From: Actinopolymorpha cephalotaxi
Lineage (GTDB): Bacteria; Actinomycetota; Actinomycetes; Propionibacteriales; Actinopolymorphaceae
Assembly (NCBI RefSeq): GCF_013408535.1
Contig: NZ_JACBZA010000001.1
Span: 1,302,001-1,366,000, forward strand
Length of the DNA: 64,000 nucleotides
Reading direction: 5' to 3'
The position numbers were made by a program, and so were the translations under genes. A model generated the notes under the pieces. It saw only the letters and a program-made list of their open reading frames with translations. It had not been told where the DNA came from and made no database searches. This document shows, in pieces, positions 24,983-33,176 of this stretch (within the stretch, counting starts at the first letter, position 1; the number at the start of each line of letters is the position of its first letter).

Positions 24983-25027
24983 AGTGTGAAGACCTCGGGT
25001 TGCTCTGACCACCGTGGGATTTCACGC
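24983..25027. repeat. Family-B hairpin, copy 3 (degenerate)
   Basis: Left arm AGTGTGAAGACCTCGGGT is identical to copy 2 over 18 bp. The right arm has decayed, leaving only GTGAA/TTCAC pairing at the base. Confidence 0.8.
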
Positions 25028-25073
25028 TTCCGCCGGCCCCGCGGGCCGCGCCCAAGCGGTCGCCAGGCCGGCC

Positions 25074-25093
25074 GATTCTTCCGCGGAAGAATC
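25074..25093. repeat. Family-A palindrome, copy 2
   Basis: The same 18-bp palindrome ATTCTTCCGCGGAAGAAT (25075-25092) as at 24819, with one more flanking G/C pair. Two identical palindromes 256 bp apart. Confidence 0.85.
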
Positions 25094-25162
25094 CAGGGGT
25101 CGCACCCAGAGACCCAGGCAACTCGGCAGGGAGCGGCAGTCCGGCTGTCTCGCGCGTCGCCG

Positions 25163-25180
25163 GATTCCTCCGCGGAAAAT
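25163..25180. repeat. Family-A palindrome, degenerate copy 3
   Basis: GATTCCTCCGCGGAAAAT keeps the CCGCGG centre and the ATTC/AAT ends with two changes and one lost base. Confidence 0.6.
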
Positions 25181-25344
25181 CTCGCGGGTTCCTCCGCCGG
25201 CCCGCGTCCCTGCTCGCACGACGTGCCGATCCCGGCCGACCGGCGTGGGGCCCCGGCGTACCCCGCGGCGCCTGGGCCCGCGATCATGTCGCCAGGACGA
25301 CCGACGAGAGTCGGTCAGGCAGCGAGATCGCGAGGAGTGGTGGC

Positions 25345-26202
25345 GTGCGCATTGCGGTGACCGGGGCGAACGGCCGGCTGGGCAGGGGAGTGGTGGCCGC
25401 CGCGCTCAAGGAGGGCCACGAGGTCGTCGCGCTGGACCGCGTCACCGGGCAACCGGCGGGCGAGCCGGACGTCCGGGCGCCGTTCGGGACGCTGGCGGTG
25501 CCCGTGCAGGAGGTCGACGTCACCCACTACGACAACCTGCTCGAACGCCTGACCGCCGCGGGGGCCGACACCCTGGTGCACCTCGCCGCGATCCCCGGAC
25601 CGGGCGGCACGCCGGACCACCTCGTCCACGCCACGAACGTTCTCGGCAACTACCACGCGCTCCGCGCGGCGGTCGAGCTCGGCATCCGCCGCGTCGTGTG
25701 CGCCTCCAGCATCAACGCGATCGGCGGCATCTACAGCAGGCACGTCCGCTACGACTACCTGCCGGTCGACGAGGCGCACCCGACGTACGCCGAGGACGCC
25801 TACAGCCTGTCGAAGTGGCTGGGCGAGCAGCAGGCGGACGCGTTCGTACGCCGAGAGCCCGGCCTCACCGTCGCCAGCCTCCGCTTCCACGGCATCACCC
25901 CGCAGCCGCCGGCGCTGGAGCCGCGCGACGAGGAGCGGCTCGCCTTCGAGGCCAAGCACCTGTGGGGCTGGGTGGGGCTGGAGGCGGCGTCCCGGGCCTG
26001 CCTGCTCGGGCTGACCGCCGACTTCACCGGACACGAGGCGTTCTTCGTGGTCGCACCGACCACCACCAGCCCGCTGGACTCCGGCGAGCTTCGGCGCCGC
26101 TTCTACCCCGACGCGGAGGTCCGGACGGAGCTGTCCGGGCAGCAGGGTTTCTACGACTGTGGCAAGGCCGCGAGGGTGCTCGGCTGGTCCCACGACGGGT
26201 AG
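25345..26202 (+). CDS. NAD-dependent epimerase/dehydrogenase, possible uronate dehydrogenase
   Basis: A 285-residue extended short-chain dehydrogenase. GTG 25345, SD GAGGAG (25332-25337). N-terminal NAD motif TGANGRLG (6-13) and catalytic YSLSK (Tyr/Lys) are present, with SSINAIGG supplying the Ser. The length and single-domain form resemble uronate dehydrogenases and related sugar-acid enzymes. It is followed after 80 nt by a mannonate dehydratase gene, which supports a role in uronate/aldonate metabolism, but substrate identity is inference. Confidence 0.8.
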   Translation: MRIAVTGANGRLGRGVVAAALKEGHEVVALDRVTGQPAGEPDVRAPFGTLAVPVQEVDVTHYDNLLERLTAAGADTLVHLAAIPGPGGTPDHLVHATNVLGNYHALRAAVELGIRRVVCASSINAIGGIYSRHVRYDYLPVDEAHPTYAEDAYSLSKWLGEQQADAFVRREPGLTVASLRFHGITPQPPALEPRDEERLAFEAKHLWGWVGLEAASRACLLGLTADFTGHEAFFVVAPTTTSPLDSGELRRRFYPDAEVRTELSGQQGFYDCGKAARVLGWSHDG

Positions 26203-26282
26203 CTCGCCGGCGCGCGGGGACCAGCACCCATCACGAATCGCACGATCTGCCAGGACGCCGGCGTACGACCGGAAGGGTTGGC

Positions 26283-27287
26283 ATGAAGCTCGCAGAAATG
26301 GTTCCGTCCGCGCCCGAGGCCGCACCGCTGGCCCGGCTCGTGGTCCAGGCCGGTGTCGGGTGGGCGGTCGGCGGACTGCCGCAGACCATCGGCGCGGACC
26401 GGCGCGGCACCGACGCGCCGTGGGACTACCTCCCGCTGCTGTCGATGAAGAAGAGGTACGAGAACGCCGGCCTGCGGCTGGCCGTCATCGAGGCCCGCCC
26501 GCCGCTGGACCGGGCCAAGCGCGGGCTGGACGGCCGCGACGCCGAGATCGACGCGGTGTGCACGCTGCTGACGAACATGGGCCGGCTCGGCATCCCGGTG
26601 TGGTGCTACGAGTGGATGAGCGACTTCAACTGGCTGCGTACCGACACCGCCGTACCCTCCCGCGGCGGCTCGCTGGTGAGCGGGTACGACCACGCGCTGA
26701 TGCAGCAGGCGCCGCCGGTGGAGGCCGGGCCGATCAGCGAGGACGAGCTCTGGGAGAACCTCGAGTACTTCCTGCGCCGGGTCGTCCCGGTTGCCGAGGA
26801 GGCCGGCGTCAAGCTGGCCATGCACCCCGACGACCCGCCGATCTCACCGGTGCGCGGGGTGGGCCGGATCATGCGCAGCGTGGACAACTTCCAGCGGCTG
26901 CTCGACCTGGTGCCGAGCCCGGTGAACGGCATCACGCTGTGCCAGGGCAACTTCCGGCTGATGACCGACGACATCCCGGCCGCGATCCGGAAGTTCGGTG
27001 AGCAGGGGAAGATCTTCTTCGTCCACTTCCGCGACGTCCGCGGCACCGTCGAGAGCTTCGTGGAGACCTGGCACGACGACGGACCGACCGATCTGTACGA
27101 ATGCCTGCGCACCTACCGCGAGGTGGGGTTCGACGGTCCGATGCGGCCCGACCACGTGCCGACGGTGGAGGGGGACAGCAACGTCAACCCCGGCTACTCG
27201 TTGTACGGACGGCTGTTCGCGCTCGGCTACATCCGCGGGCTGATGGAGGGCGTTCAGCGAGACGGCCGAGCCGCGCCGGTGCGCTGA
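26283..27287 (+). CDS. uxuA: D-mannonate dehydratase
   Basis: A 334-residue xylose-isomerase-fold enzyme that converts D-mannonate to 2-keto-3-deoxy-gluconate. ATG 26283, GGAAGGG upstream. Characteristic segments: MHPDDPP (metal/substrate loop), CQGNFRLM, VHFRDVRG (metal His) and the end motif RPDHVP. It is somewhat shorter than the E. coli enzyme (about 394) but close to the Gram-positive form. With the preceding dehydrogenase it fits breakdown of glucuronate-type sugars, perhaps released by the lyase region at 7.4-10.7 kb. Its 3' end overlaps the convergent HTH gene by 34 bp. Confidence 0.92.
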   Translation: MKLAEMVPSAPEAAPLARLVVQAGVGWAVGGLPQTIGADRRGTDAPWDYLPLLSMKKRYENAGLRLAVIEARPPLDRAKRGLDGRDAEIDAVCTLLTNMGRLGIPVWCYEWMSDFNWLRTDTAVPSRGGSLVSGYDHALMQQAPPVEAGPISEDELWENLEYFLRRVVPVAEEAGVKLAMHPDDPPISPVRGVGRIMRSVDNFQRLLDLVPSPVNGITLCQGNFRLMTDDIPAAIRKFGEQGKIFFVHFRDVRGTVESFVETWHDDGPTDLYECLRTYREVGFDGPMRPDHVPTVEGDSNVNPGYSLYGRLFALGYIRGLMEGVQRDGRAAPVR

Positions 27288-27577
27288 CCGGGCTTGTCGG
27301 GTACGACCCGGAACAGGTCGCCGGGCTGGCACTCGAGCGCGTCGCACAGGGCGGTGAGCGTGGAGAAGCGCACCGCCCTGGCCCGGTTGTTCTTCAGTAC
27401 GGACAGGTTGACGACGGTGACGCCGACCCGCCGGGCGAGTTGGGTGACCGTCATGCCACGCCGGGCGAGGAGTTCGTCCAGCCGGCACTCGACCCGATGA
27501 CCCTCGCCCGCGTCGCCGACTCCGTCGCCGTCTCCGGGACCGCCGCCGGGTCCGTCACCGCCGCGGGCCGCCCTCAC
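27254..27577 (-). CDS. Small HTH (XRE/YozG-type) transcriptional regulator
   Basis: A 107-residue protein. GTG 27577 overlaps the DUF2975 gene stop (GTGA). The helix-turn-helix is in the second half: CRLDELLARRGMTVTQLARRVGVTVVNLSVLKNNRARAVRFSTLTALCDALECQPGDLF, the typical YozG/Cro-like module paired with DUF2975 membrane proteins. The N-terminal ~25 residues are Gly/Asp-rich and may not be translated if an internal start is used. It converges on uxuA with a 34-bp overlap. Confidence 0.85.
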   Translation of the reverse strand: MRAARGGDGPGGGPGDGDGVGDAGEGHRVECRLDELLARRGMTVTQLARRVGVTVVNLSVLKNNRARAVRFSTLTALCDALECQPGDLFRVVPDKPGQRTGAARPSR

Positions 27578-28242
27578 ACCAGCCCCTCCACGTCCCGGCT
27601 CATCTGCCGGCCTCGCCGGAACACCTCGGCGAGCACGAGCAACCCGGCAGCCACGAGCAGCGGGCTCACCGCGATGCCGATTCCGGGTGCGCTGACGACC
27701 AGTCCGGGCGGCAGGTTCAGGTCCGCGTAGGAGAGCAGCGCGGCGGAGGCGGCGCTCTCCAGCCACGGGCCCCCGATTCCGCAGACCAGAACGAGCAGGG
27801 CGAGGATCCGGAACCGCCGCGGGTTACGCGAGTCGAAGGGGTGGTCCTTCTGGACGCTGTCCAGGAACGCCCACAGGTAGAGCGCGCCGATCCCCAGGCA
27901 GAGCCACGTGAGTCCCGCCCGGCTGTCGCTGAGCACCCGGATCCACCACCACGGCACCGACCCCAGCTCCAGGGTGAAGGCGCCGTACTGCTCGTGCGCC
28001 CGCAGCCAGGTGCCGGCCGGCAGGTGCGGCAGTCGCGGAGCGGCGGCGGCCCCTTCCACCAGGACCGTGACGGTGGCGCCGGTGTGGGTGCCCTGGTTGA
28101 TCGGGATGGCGACGCCGGCGATGAGCGCGGGGATCGACGCGACCCTGGCGAGGTAGGCGAGGACGGAGATCGTCCGGCGGGCGGTGGGACGTTGGTCCGG
28201 CTCGGTGCTTCTGGCACGGATGTCGCGAACGCGCTCGGTCAT
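27574..28242 (-). CDS. DUF2975-family membrane protein
   Basis: A 222-residue membrane protein. ATG 28242 with GGGGGAT upstream. Four hydrophobic helices: VLAYLARVASIPALIAGVAIP, WLCLGIGALYLWAFLD, ILALLVLVCGIGGPWLES and ISPLLVAAGLLVLAEVF-like. DGHPFDSRNPRR-type text (KDHPFDSRNPRRFRILALL) and the ending LAEVFRRGRQM are hallmarks of DUF2975. It forms a translationally coupled pair with the HTH regulator; such pairs are widespread but have no assigned role. Confidence 0.85.
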   Translation of the reverse strand: MTERVRDIRARSTEPDQRPTARRTISVLAYLARVASIPALIAGVAIPINQGTHTGATVTVLVEGAAAAPRLPHLPAGTWLRAHEQYGAFTLELGSVPWWWIRVLSDSRAGLTWLCLGIGALYLWAFLDSVQKDHPFDSRNPRRFRILALLVLVCGIGGPWLESAASAALLSYADLNLPPGLVVSAPGIGIAVSPLLVAAGLLVLAEVFRRGRQMSRDVEGLV

Positions 28243-28262
28243 GCTGATCCCCCGTCGGACGC

Positions 28263-28275
28263 ATCGATAATCGAT
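28263..28275. promoter_or_regulatory. Candidate operator for the DUF2975-HTH pair
   Basis: ATCGAT-A-ATCGAT, two palindromic 6-mers in tandem, lies 21 nt upstream of the DUF2975 start in an otherwise GC-rich gap. It could be the binding site of the co-encoded HTH protein. It also lies between the divergent starts at 28242 and 28386. Confidence 0.35.
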
Positions 28276-28371
28276 AAGGTACGCCGGGAGCGAGCCCGCT
28301 GCCAGCCCCTGCGGGGGAGGCGGGACGGGCACCCGGGGGACGCCGGGATCGCCGGTCGAGCTCCCGTACGC

Positions 28372-28385
28372 GAGGATGGGCCGCG
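28372..28385 (+). promoter_or_regulatory. Possible leaderless-type -10 before rimO
   Basis: GAGGAT (28372-28377) lies exactly 8 nt before the rimO ATG, as at padR, ftsK and rmlA. It matches only the key A2 and T6 of a -10, and GAGG could instead be read as an SD, so this is weak. Confidence 0.25.
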
Positions 28386-30002
28386 ATGACTGCGCCTTCC
28401 CATGCCCACCCGACCGCCGACGTGGCCCCCGAAGCGACCACCACCGTGGCCGTCGTCACGCTCGGCTGCGCCCGCAACGAGGTCGACTCCGAGGAGCTCG
28501 CCGGCCGGCTGGCCGAGGGCGGCTTCACCCTCGTCGAGGACGCCGAGTCCGCCGATGCCGTTCTGGTCAACACCTGCGGCTTCATCGAGACCGCGAAGAA
28601 GGACTCGGTGGACCAGCTGCTCGGTGCCGCCGACCTGAAGTCCGACGGCGGCCGTACGCAGGCGGTGGTCGCCGTGGGCTGCCTGGCCGAACGCTACGGC
28701 GAGGAGCTGGCCCGGGAGCTGCCCGAGGCCGACGCGGTGCTGAGCTTCGACGACTACCCCGACATCGCCGACCGCGTACGCACGATCCTGACCGGCGCCC
28801 CGCACGTGCCGCACGCCCCGCGCGACCGGCGCAAGCTGCTGCCCATCTCACCCTCCGCGCGCGGTTCGGCCGCGGCGGACGCGACCGGCGCCGGCGGCGC
28901 GGTCGTTCCCGGCCACCGGGTGGTGACGTCGGGCTCGCCGGTGGCGGCGGCCGACCTGACGCCGGACCTGCCGGCCGGGATCGCGCCGGCGTCGGGTCCC
29001 CGCGTACACCGGCGGCGGCTCGGCGGGGGACCGGTCGCGCCGCTGAAGCTCGCGTCCGGTTGCGACCGGCGCTGTGCGTTCTGCGCGATCCCGCGGTTCC
29101 GCGGCGCGTTCATCTCCCGGCCCCCCGAGGACGTCATCGCCGAGGCGGAGTGGCTCGCCGGGCACGGCGTCCGCGAGCTGTTCCTGGTCAGCGAGAACTC
29201 CACTTCGTACGGCAAGGACCTCGGTGACCTGCGGCTGCTGGAGACCGGCCTGCTGCCCGCCCTGGCCGCCGTCGACGGGATCGAGCGGGTCCGGGTGTCC
29301 TACCTCCAGCCCGCCGAGATGCGTCCCGGCCTGGCCGAGGCGATGGCCACCCTGCCGGGCGTCGCGGCGTACTTCGACCTGTCGTTCCAGCACTCCAGCG
29401 CCACCGTCCTGCGACGGATGCGGCGGTTCGGCGACACCGAACGCTTCCTCGGCCTGATCGAGCAGATCCGCTCCGTCGCGCCCGAGGCCGGCATCCGCAG
29501 CAACGTCATCGTCGGCTTCCCCGGCGAGACCGAGGACGACGTCGAGGAGCTGTGCGGGTTCCTCGAGGCGGCCCGGCTGGACGTGGTGGGTGTGTTCGGC
29601 TACTCCGACGAGGACGGTACGGAGGCACTGGGCTACGACGGCAAGCTGGACGAGGACGAGATCGCCGCGCGGGCCGCCCGGGTCGGTGAGCTCGCCGAGG
29701 AACTCACCGCGCAGCGGGCCGAGGACCGGATCGGGGAGGTCGTCGACGTCCTGGTCGAGTCCGTCGAGCCGGCCGAGTCCGTCGAGTCCGTCGGGTCGAA
29801 CGGCTCCGCCGGGTCCGCCGGGTCCGTCGAGCCGGCCGGGACGGTCGAGGGCCGGGGCGCGCACCAGGGGCCCGAGGTCGACGGCACAGTCCGGGTGTTC
29901 GGCGCGACCGGCGCCCGTGTGGGAGATTTCGTCCGTGCCCTGGTGGTGGACACCGAAGGCGTGGACCTCGTGGCGGAGGCCCTCCCGGGTGCGGGTCGTT
30001 GA
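28386..30002 (+). CDS. rimO: Ribosomal protein S12 methylthiotransferase RimO
   Basis: A 538-residue radical-SAM enzyme that methylthiolates an Asp of ribosomal protein S12. First Fe-S cluster cysteines Cys28 ([13 protein letters not shown]), Cys64 (NTCGF) and Cys99 (VGCLAE); radical-SAM CxxxCxxC at Cys226/230/233 (GCDRRCAFC). The C-terminal TRAM domain is split by a low-complexity Val/Glu/Ser/Gly stretch of about 40 residues (about 457-500), and an Ala/Gly-rich linker of about 70 residues sits before the SAM domain. This makes it longer than the usual 440-500 residues. Followed by pgsA with a 19-nt gap. Confidence 0.95.
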   Translation: MTAPSHAHPTADVAPEATTTVAVVTLGCARNEVDSEELAGRLAEGGFTLVEDAESADAVLVNTCGFIETAKKDSVDQLLGAADLKSDGGRTQAVVAVGCLAERYGEELARELPEADAVLSFDDYPDIADRVRTILTGAPHVPHAPRDRRKLLPISPSARGSAAADATGAGGAVVPGHRVVTSGSPVAAADLTPDLPAGIAPASGPRVHRRRLGGGPVAPLKLASGCDRRCAFCAIPRFRGAFISRPPEDVIAEAEWLAGHGVRELFLVSENSTSYGKDLGDLRLLETGLLPALAAVDGIERVRVSYLQPAEMRPGLAEAMATLPGVAAYFDLSFQHSSATVLRRMRRFGDTERFLGLIEQIRSVAPEAGIRSNVIVGFPGETEDDVEELCGFLEAARLDVVGVFGYSDEDGTEALGYDGKLDEDEIAARAARVGELAEELTAQRAEDRIGEVVDVLVESVEPAESVESVGSNGSAGSAGSVEPAGTVEGRGAHQGPEVDGTVRVFGATGARVGDFVRALVVDTEGVDLVAEALPGAGR

Positions 30003-30021
30003 GATCTCGGGGAGGCGTACG

Positions 30022-30597
30022 GTGACCGAAGTTCCGAAGGCCTCGCCCAGCGTGTGGAACGGCCCCAACGTCCTGACCGCGCTCCGCGTGGTGATGGTCC
30101 CGGTGTTCGGCTGGCTGCTGCTGCACGAGGACGGCGCCAATACGACCTACCGGTTCGCCGCGCTCGCGGTCTTCCTGCTCGCCGCCCTGACCGACCGGTT
30201 CGACGGCGAGCTCGCCCGGCGTTACAACCTCGTCACCGACTTCGGGAAGATCGCCGACCCGCTCGCCGACAAGGCGCTGATGGGCATGGCCCTGGTCGGG
30301 CTGTCCATCCTCGGCGAGCTGCCCTGGTGGGTGACGGTCGTGGTGCTCGTCCGCGAGGTGGGTATCACCCTGCTGCGGTTCCTGGTGATCCGGTCGCAGG
30401 TGATCGCGGCCAGCCGGGGCGGCAAGGCCAAGACCGTGCTGCAGACCGTGGCGATCGCGTTGTACCTGCTTCCGTACGGCGGTCCGGTGCACGTCGCGGC
30501 GGTGGTGGTGATGGCCGCGGCCGTGGTGGTCACGGTGGTCACCGGGGTGGACTACCTGTGGAAGGTGCTGCGGTCGCGCCGGTCGCGGTCCGCCTGA
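30022..30597 (+). CDS. pgsA: CDP-diacylglycerol-glycerol-3-phosphate 3-phosphatidyltransferase
   Basis: A 191-residue membrane enzyme of phosphatidylglycerol synthesis. GTG 30022 with GGGGAGG (30009-30015). The CDP-alcohol phosphotransferase signature D-x2-DG-x2-AR-x8-G-x3-D-x3-D is complete (TDRFDGELARRYNLVTDFG, then KIADPLAD). About five to six helices. The N-terminal NGPNVLTALRVVMVP is typical of PgsA. It lies in the conserved rimO-pgsA-cinA order of actinobacteria. Confidence 0.95.
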   Translation: MTEVPKASPSVWNGPNVLTALRVVMVPVFGWLLLHEDGANTTYRFAALAVFLLAALTDRFDGELARRYNLVTDFGKIADPLADKALMGMALVGLSILGELPWWVTVVVLVREVGITLLRFLVIRSQVIAASRGGKAKTVLQTVAIALYLLPYGGPVHVAAVVVMAAAVVVTVVTGVDYLWKVLRSRRSRSA

Positions 30598-30621
30598 CGT
30601 CGACGTCGAAGGGGGTGTCCG

Positions 30622-31221
30622 GTGGGGTCGGACAGCGGTGCCGGCACCGGAACGAGTGCTGCCAGGTCGGGTGAGGCCAGGTCGGGTGAGGCCAGGTCGG
30701 GTGAGGCCGGGGCGAACGGGGCGAACACGGCGTCGGCCGAGGACCTGGCCGGCCGGTGTCACGAACTCCTGCGCCGGCAGCACGCCACCGCCGCCACCGC
30801 CGAGTCGCTGACCGGCGGACTTCTGGGCGCCGCGTTCACCCACCAGGCCGGATCCTCAGCCACCTACCGCGGCGGCGTGGTGTCGTACGCCGTGGATCTG
30901 AAGACCACGCTGCTCGGCGTGGACGCGGACCGGCTGGCCGAACACGGACCGGTGCACCCGAGCACCGCCCGGGCGATGGCCGAGGGGGTCCGCGACCGGC
31001 TCGGCGCCACCTACGGCCTGTCCACCACCGGGGTCGCCGGGCCCGAGCCGCACGGCGACCAGCCGGTCGGCACGGTCGACGTGGCCTGCGCCGGACCTGG
31101 GGGTACGCGGGGTGAACGGCTGCGGCTCCGCGGTGACCGGGAGCAGATCCGCCGGTCCACGGTGACCGCCGCTCTGGAGCTCCTCCTGGACGTACTCCGG
31201 GCCACGCCGCGTACCAGCTGA
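30622..31221 (+). CDS. CinA-family nicotinamide-nucleotide amidohydrolase
   Basis: A 199-residue CinA C-terminal-domain protein that deamidates NMN in pyridine-nucleotide salvage. GTG 30622 with AAGGGGG. Core motifs: ATAESLTGGLLGAAFT, GSSATYRGGVVSYA, LSTTGVAGPEPHGDQPVGTV. The N-terminal ~36 residues are a repeat expansion (ARSGE repeated three times), encoded by a 15-bp minisatellite, and carry no known function. 24 nt downstream of pgsA. Confidence 0.92.
   Translation: MGSDSGAGTGTSAARSGEARSGEARSGEAGANGANTASAEDLAGRCHELLRRQHATAATAESLTGGLLGAAFTHQAGSSATYRGGVVSYAVDLKTTLLGVDADRLAEHGPVHPSTARAMAEGVRDRLGATYGLSTTGVAGPEPHGDQPVGTVDVACAGPGGTRGERLRLRGDREQIRRSTVTAALELLLDVLRATPRTS
30661..30705 (+). repeat. 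In-frame 15-bp minisatellite in the cinA 5' end
   Basis: GCCAGGTCGGGTGAG occurs three times without change (30661, 30676, 30691), encoding ARSGE repeats ahead of the conserved domain. Confidence 0.9.
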
Positions 31222-31365
31222 TCAATCCGTTCCGTGTCCTGGGCGTGCGGAGTCGTCACCGGGGTACGAAGGCGGGTACGGTGGGTTCAGCCCACTGCCG
31301 GATGTCCGGTGTCAGACCGTTCGACGCCGGATGCCACAACGAGGGGACACCGAGGGGAGCCACCA

Positions 31366-31749
31366 ATGGTCCTGGTTCGTCACCTGCTGGGTGGCGTACT
31401 CCGCCGCCAGCGCCTACGCCGCGGGCTCACCCTCCGCGAGGTCTCCCTCGACGCCCGGGTGAGTCTGGGCTACATCTCCGAGATCGAACGCGGCCAGAAG
31501 GAAGCCTCCAGCGAGCTGCTGGCCGCGATCTGTACTGCCCTGGACGTTCCGCTGTCCGACGTGTTGCGTGAGGTCAGCGACGAGATCGACAAGGCGCAGA
31601 CCCGCGTCCTCACCGCCGCGCCCCGCCAGCAGGTGATCCGCAAGGTCACCTCCAAGCGGATCGTCGCCAAGCGGATCGACGGGCCCCGACTGGACACCTC
31701 GAGGATCGAGCCGACCGACGCCCACCGTGACGTCGTCGTAGCCGCCTGA
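31366..31749 (+). CDS. clgR: ClgR-type XRE transcriptional regulator
   Basis: A 127-residue HTH protein. ATG 31366 with [64 protein letters not shown], as in ClgR, the actinobacterial activator of clp protease and stress genes. The position right after rimO-pgsA-cinA matches the clgR locus of streptomycetes. The C-terminus ([18 protein letters not shown]) ends in AA preceded by Val residues, and ClgR proteins are themselves Clp substrates through such tails; that is family knowledge, not shown here. Confidence 0.88.
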   Translation: MVLVRHLLGGVLRRQRLRRGLTLREVSLDARVSLGYISEIERGQKEASSELLAAICTALDVPLSDVLREVSDEIDKAQTRVLTAAPRQQVIRKVTSKRIVAKRIDGPRLDTSRIEPTDAHRDVVVAA

Positions 31750-32291
31750 TGGCAGCCGGTCCCGACGGGCCACCCAGCGACCAGGACCCTCCGCGCGAGG
31801 ACCCTCCCCACGCCGCGGACGAACACGCCATGCTCGAGGCCTGGCTCTCCTTCCACCGCGCGACCGTCGCGGTGAAGTGCGCCGGGCTGACCCAGGCCGG
31901 CGCCCACAACGCCCCGGTGCCGACGTCACCGCTGATGACCGCGGCCGGCCTGGTGTCCCACCTTCGGTGGGTGGAGAGCTACTGGTTCGAGCGGGTGCTC
32001 CTCGGCGAGCCCGACGCGGCGCCGGTCGATCCCGGCGATCCCGACGCCGAGTGGCGCCCGCCCTACGACGTGCCGCTCGCCGACCTGCTCGCCGCGTACG
32101 ACAAGCAGACCGCGAGGTCGCGGGAGATCGCCGCCGTGTTCTCCCTGGACCACCGCGCCGCCCCGCGCCGTCCTGGCGAGGAGGGCGTCACGCTTCGCTG
32201 GATCCTGCACCACCTGATCGAGGAGACGAGCCGGCACAACGGCCACCTCGACATCATCCGCGAGCTCACCGACGGGGTGACGGGGGAGTAG
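31749..32291 (+). CDS. DinB/DUF664-family protein
   Basis: A 180-residue four-helix-bundle protein. ATG 31749 shares one base with the clgR stop. Metal His candidates: His72-like in GLVSHLRWVESYWFERVLLG and the HHLIEETSRHNGHLD helix with H-x3-H spacing. Family members include mycothiol-dependent thiol S-transferases; the specific reaction is unknown. The N-terminal 25 residues are Pro/Asp-rich. Confidence 0.88.
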   Translation: MAAGPDGPPSDQDPPREDPPHAADEHAMLEAWLSFHRATVAVKCAGLTQAGAHNAPVPTSPLMTAAGLVSHLRWVESYWFERVLLGEPDAAPVDPGDPDAEWRPPYDVPLADLLAAYDKQTARSREIAAVFSLDHRAAPRRPGEEGVTLRWILHHLIEETSRHNGHLDIIRELTDGVTGE

Positions 32292-32372
32292 CGGCGGAAG
32301 CCGTACCGGCCGGTGGCGTGCCGGCGGGGACGGTGCCGGCCGGCGTCTCGTGCCGGGGATGTCGTACGGGCG

Positions 32373-33176
32373 TCAGCCGGGTTCGGTGCCCGCGGGATCC
32401 GGTTGGCAGTGCGGGCACCAGAACGTCACCCGCTCCTGTCCGGGCGGGCCGAGCTCGCCCCGCTTGATCCTGGTCCGGCACCGCCGGCAGGGTTCGCCGG
32501 CCCGGCCGTACACCCAGTGTTCGCGGCCTCTGCGCAGGTCGCCGGTGGTGGCCTGTTCGGGATGCTCGCGATTGACCCAGAGCATCTGCCGGGCCAGCCT
32601 GACCATCCGGGTGAGATCACCGGCCGCCGACACCGGCGCGGTCGGCGGCACCCCGCGCAGGAACAGCACCTCGGCGCGGTACATGTTGCCGATCCCGGCG
32701 AGGTTGCGCTGGTCCAGCAGTGCCTCGCCGATGGTGCGGTCGGGTTCCTCGGCGATCCGGCGGACCGCCTCGGCCTGGTCCCAGTCCGGGCCGAGCAGGT
32801 CCGGGCCGAGGTGGCCGACCAGCGTGTCCTCCCGGTCGGTGGTCACCAGGTCGACCCGGGCCAGGCTCCGGCCGACGGCGACCGCGCGGGCGTTGGCCAG
32901 CACCACCCGGACCGGCTCGCGGGGCCCCGGGAACGCCGTACCGGCCGGGAGCAACCGCCAGGAACCATCCATGCCCAGGTGGGTGTGCAACGTCAGGTCC
33001 GGCTCGATCCGGATCAGCAGGTGCTTGCCGCGGGCGAGCACCTCGGTCACCGTCCGGCCGGTGAGGTCGGCGGTGGCGTGCTGGGGCACGCGCAGGTCGG
33101 CGTGGGTCAGCTGCTGCCCGGCCAGCGCCACCGCCAGCCGCCGGGCCGTCAGCCAGACGGTGTCGCCCTCAGGCAC
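32373..33176 (-). CDS. Fpg/Nei-family DNA glycosylase-AP lyase (Nei2-like)
   Basis: A 267-residue oxidised-base repair enzyme. GTG 33176 gives MPEGDTVW, with catalytic Pro2 and Glu3. The H2TH region (LLDQRNLAGIGNMYRAEVLFL) binds DNA, and a C-terminal zinc finger CRRC...CPHC is intact. The LHTHLGMDGSWRLL segment is typical of endonuclease VIII. The start overlaps the SGNH hydrolase stop by 8 bp, so the two are coupled. Confidence 0.93.
   Translation of the reverse strand: MPEGDTVWLTARRLAVALAGQQLTHADLRVPQHATADLTGRTVTEVLARGKHLLIRIEPDLTLHTHLGMDGSWRLLPAGTAFPGPREPVRVVLANARAVAVGRSLARVDLVTTDREDTLVGHLGPDLLGPDWDQAEAVRRIAEEPDRTIGEALLDQRNLAGIGNMYRAEVLFLRGVPPTAPVSAAGDLTRMVRLARQMLWVNREHPEQATTGDLRRGREHWVYGRAGEPCRRCRTRIKRGELGPPGQERVTFWCPHCQPDPAGTEPG

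Larger units (their letters stand above)
24796..25344. other. 549-bp gap with two interleaved palindrome families
   Basis: No credible gene. It holds three family-A palindromes (24818, 25074, 25163) and two family-B hairpins (24909, 24983), with the two intact A copies bracketing the B pair. Frames through it repeat ATRGLHT-like and FFRGRI-like strings, which only reflects the repeats. Confidence 0.8.

Noticed and set aside
21835-25287. 1150-codon open frame on the minus strand
   Set aside because: Antisense shadow of ftsK and the repeat gap; composition is Arg/Asp/His-rich without motifs.
24796-25344. tRNA or other structured RNA gene in the ftsK downstream gap
   Set aside because: The hairpins do not form a cloverleaf and no TTCGA/CCA-type arms are present; palindromic repeats explain the structure.
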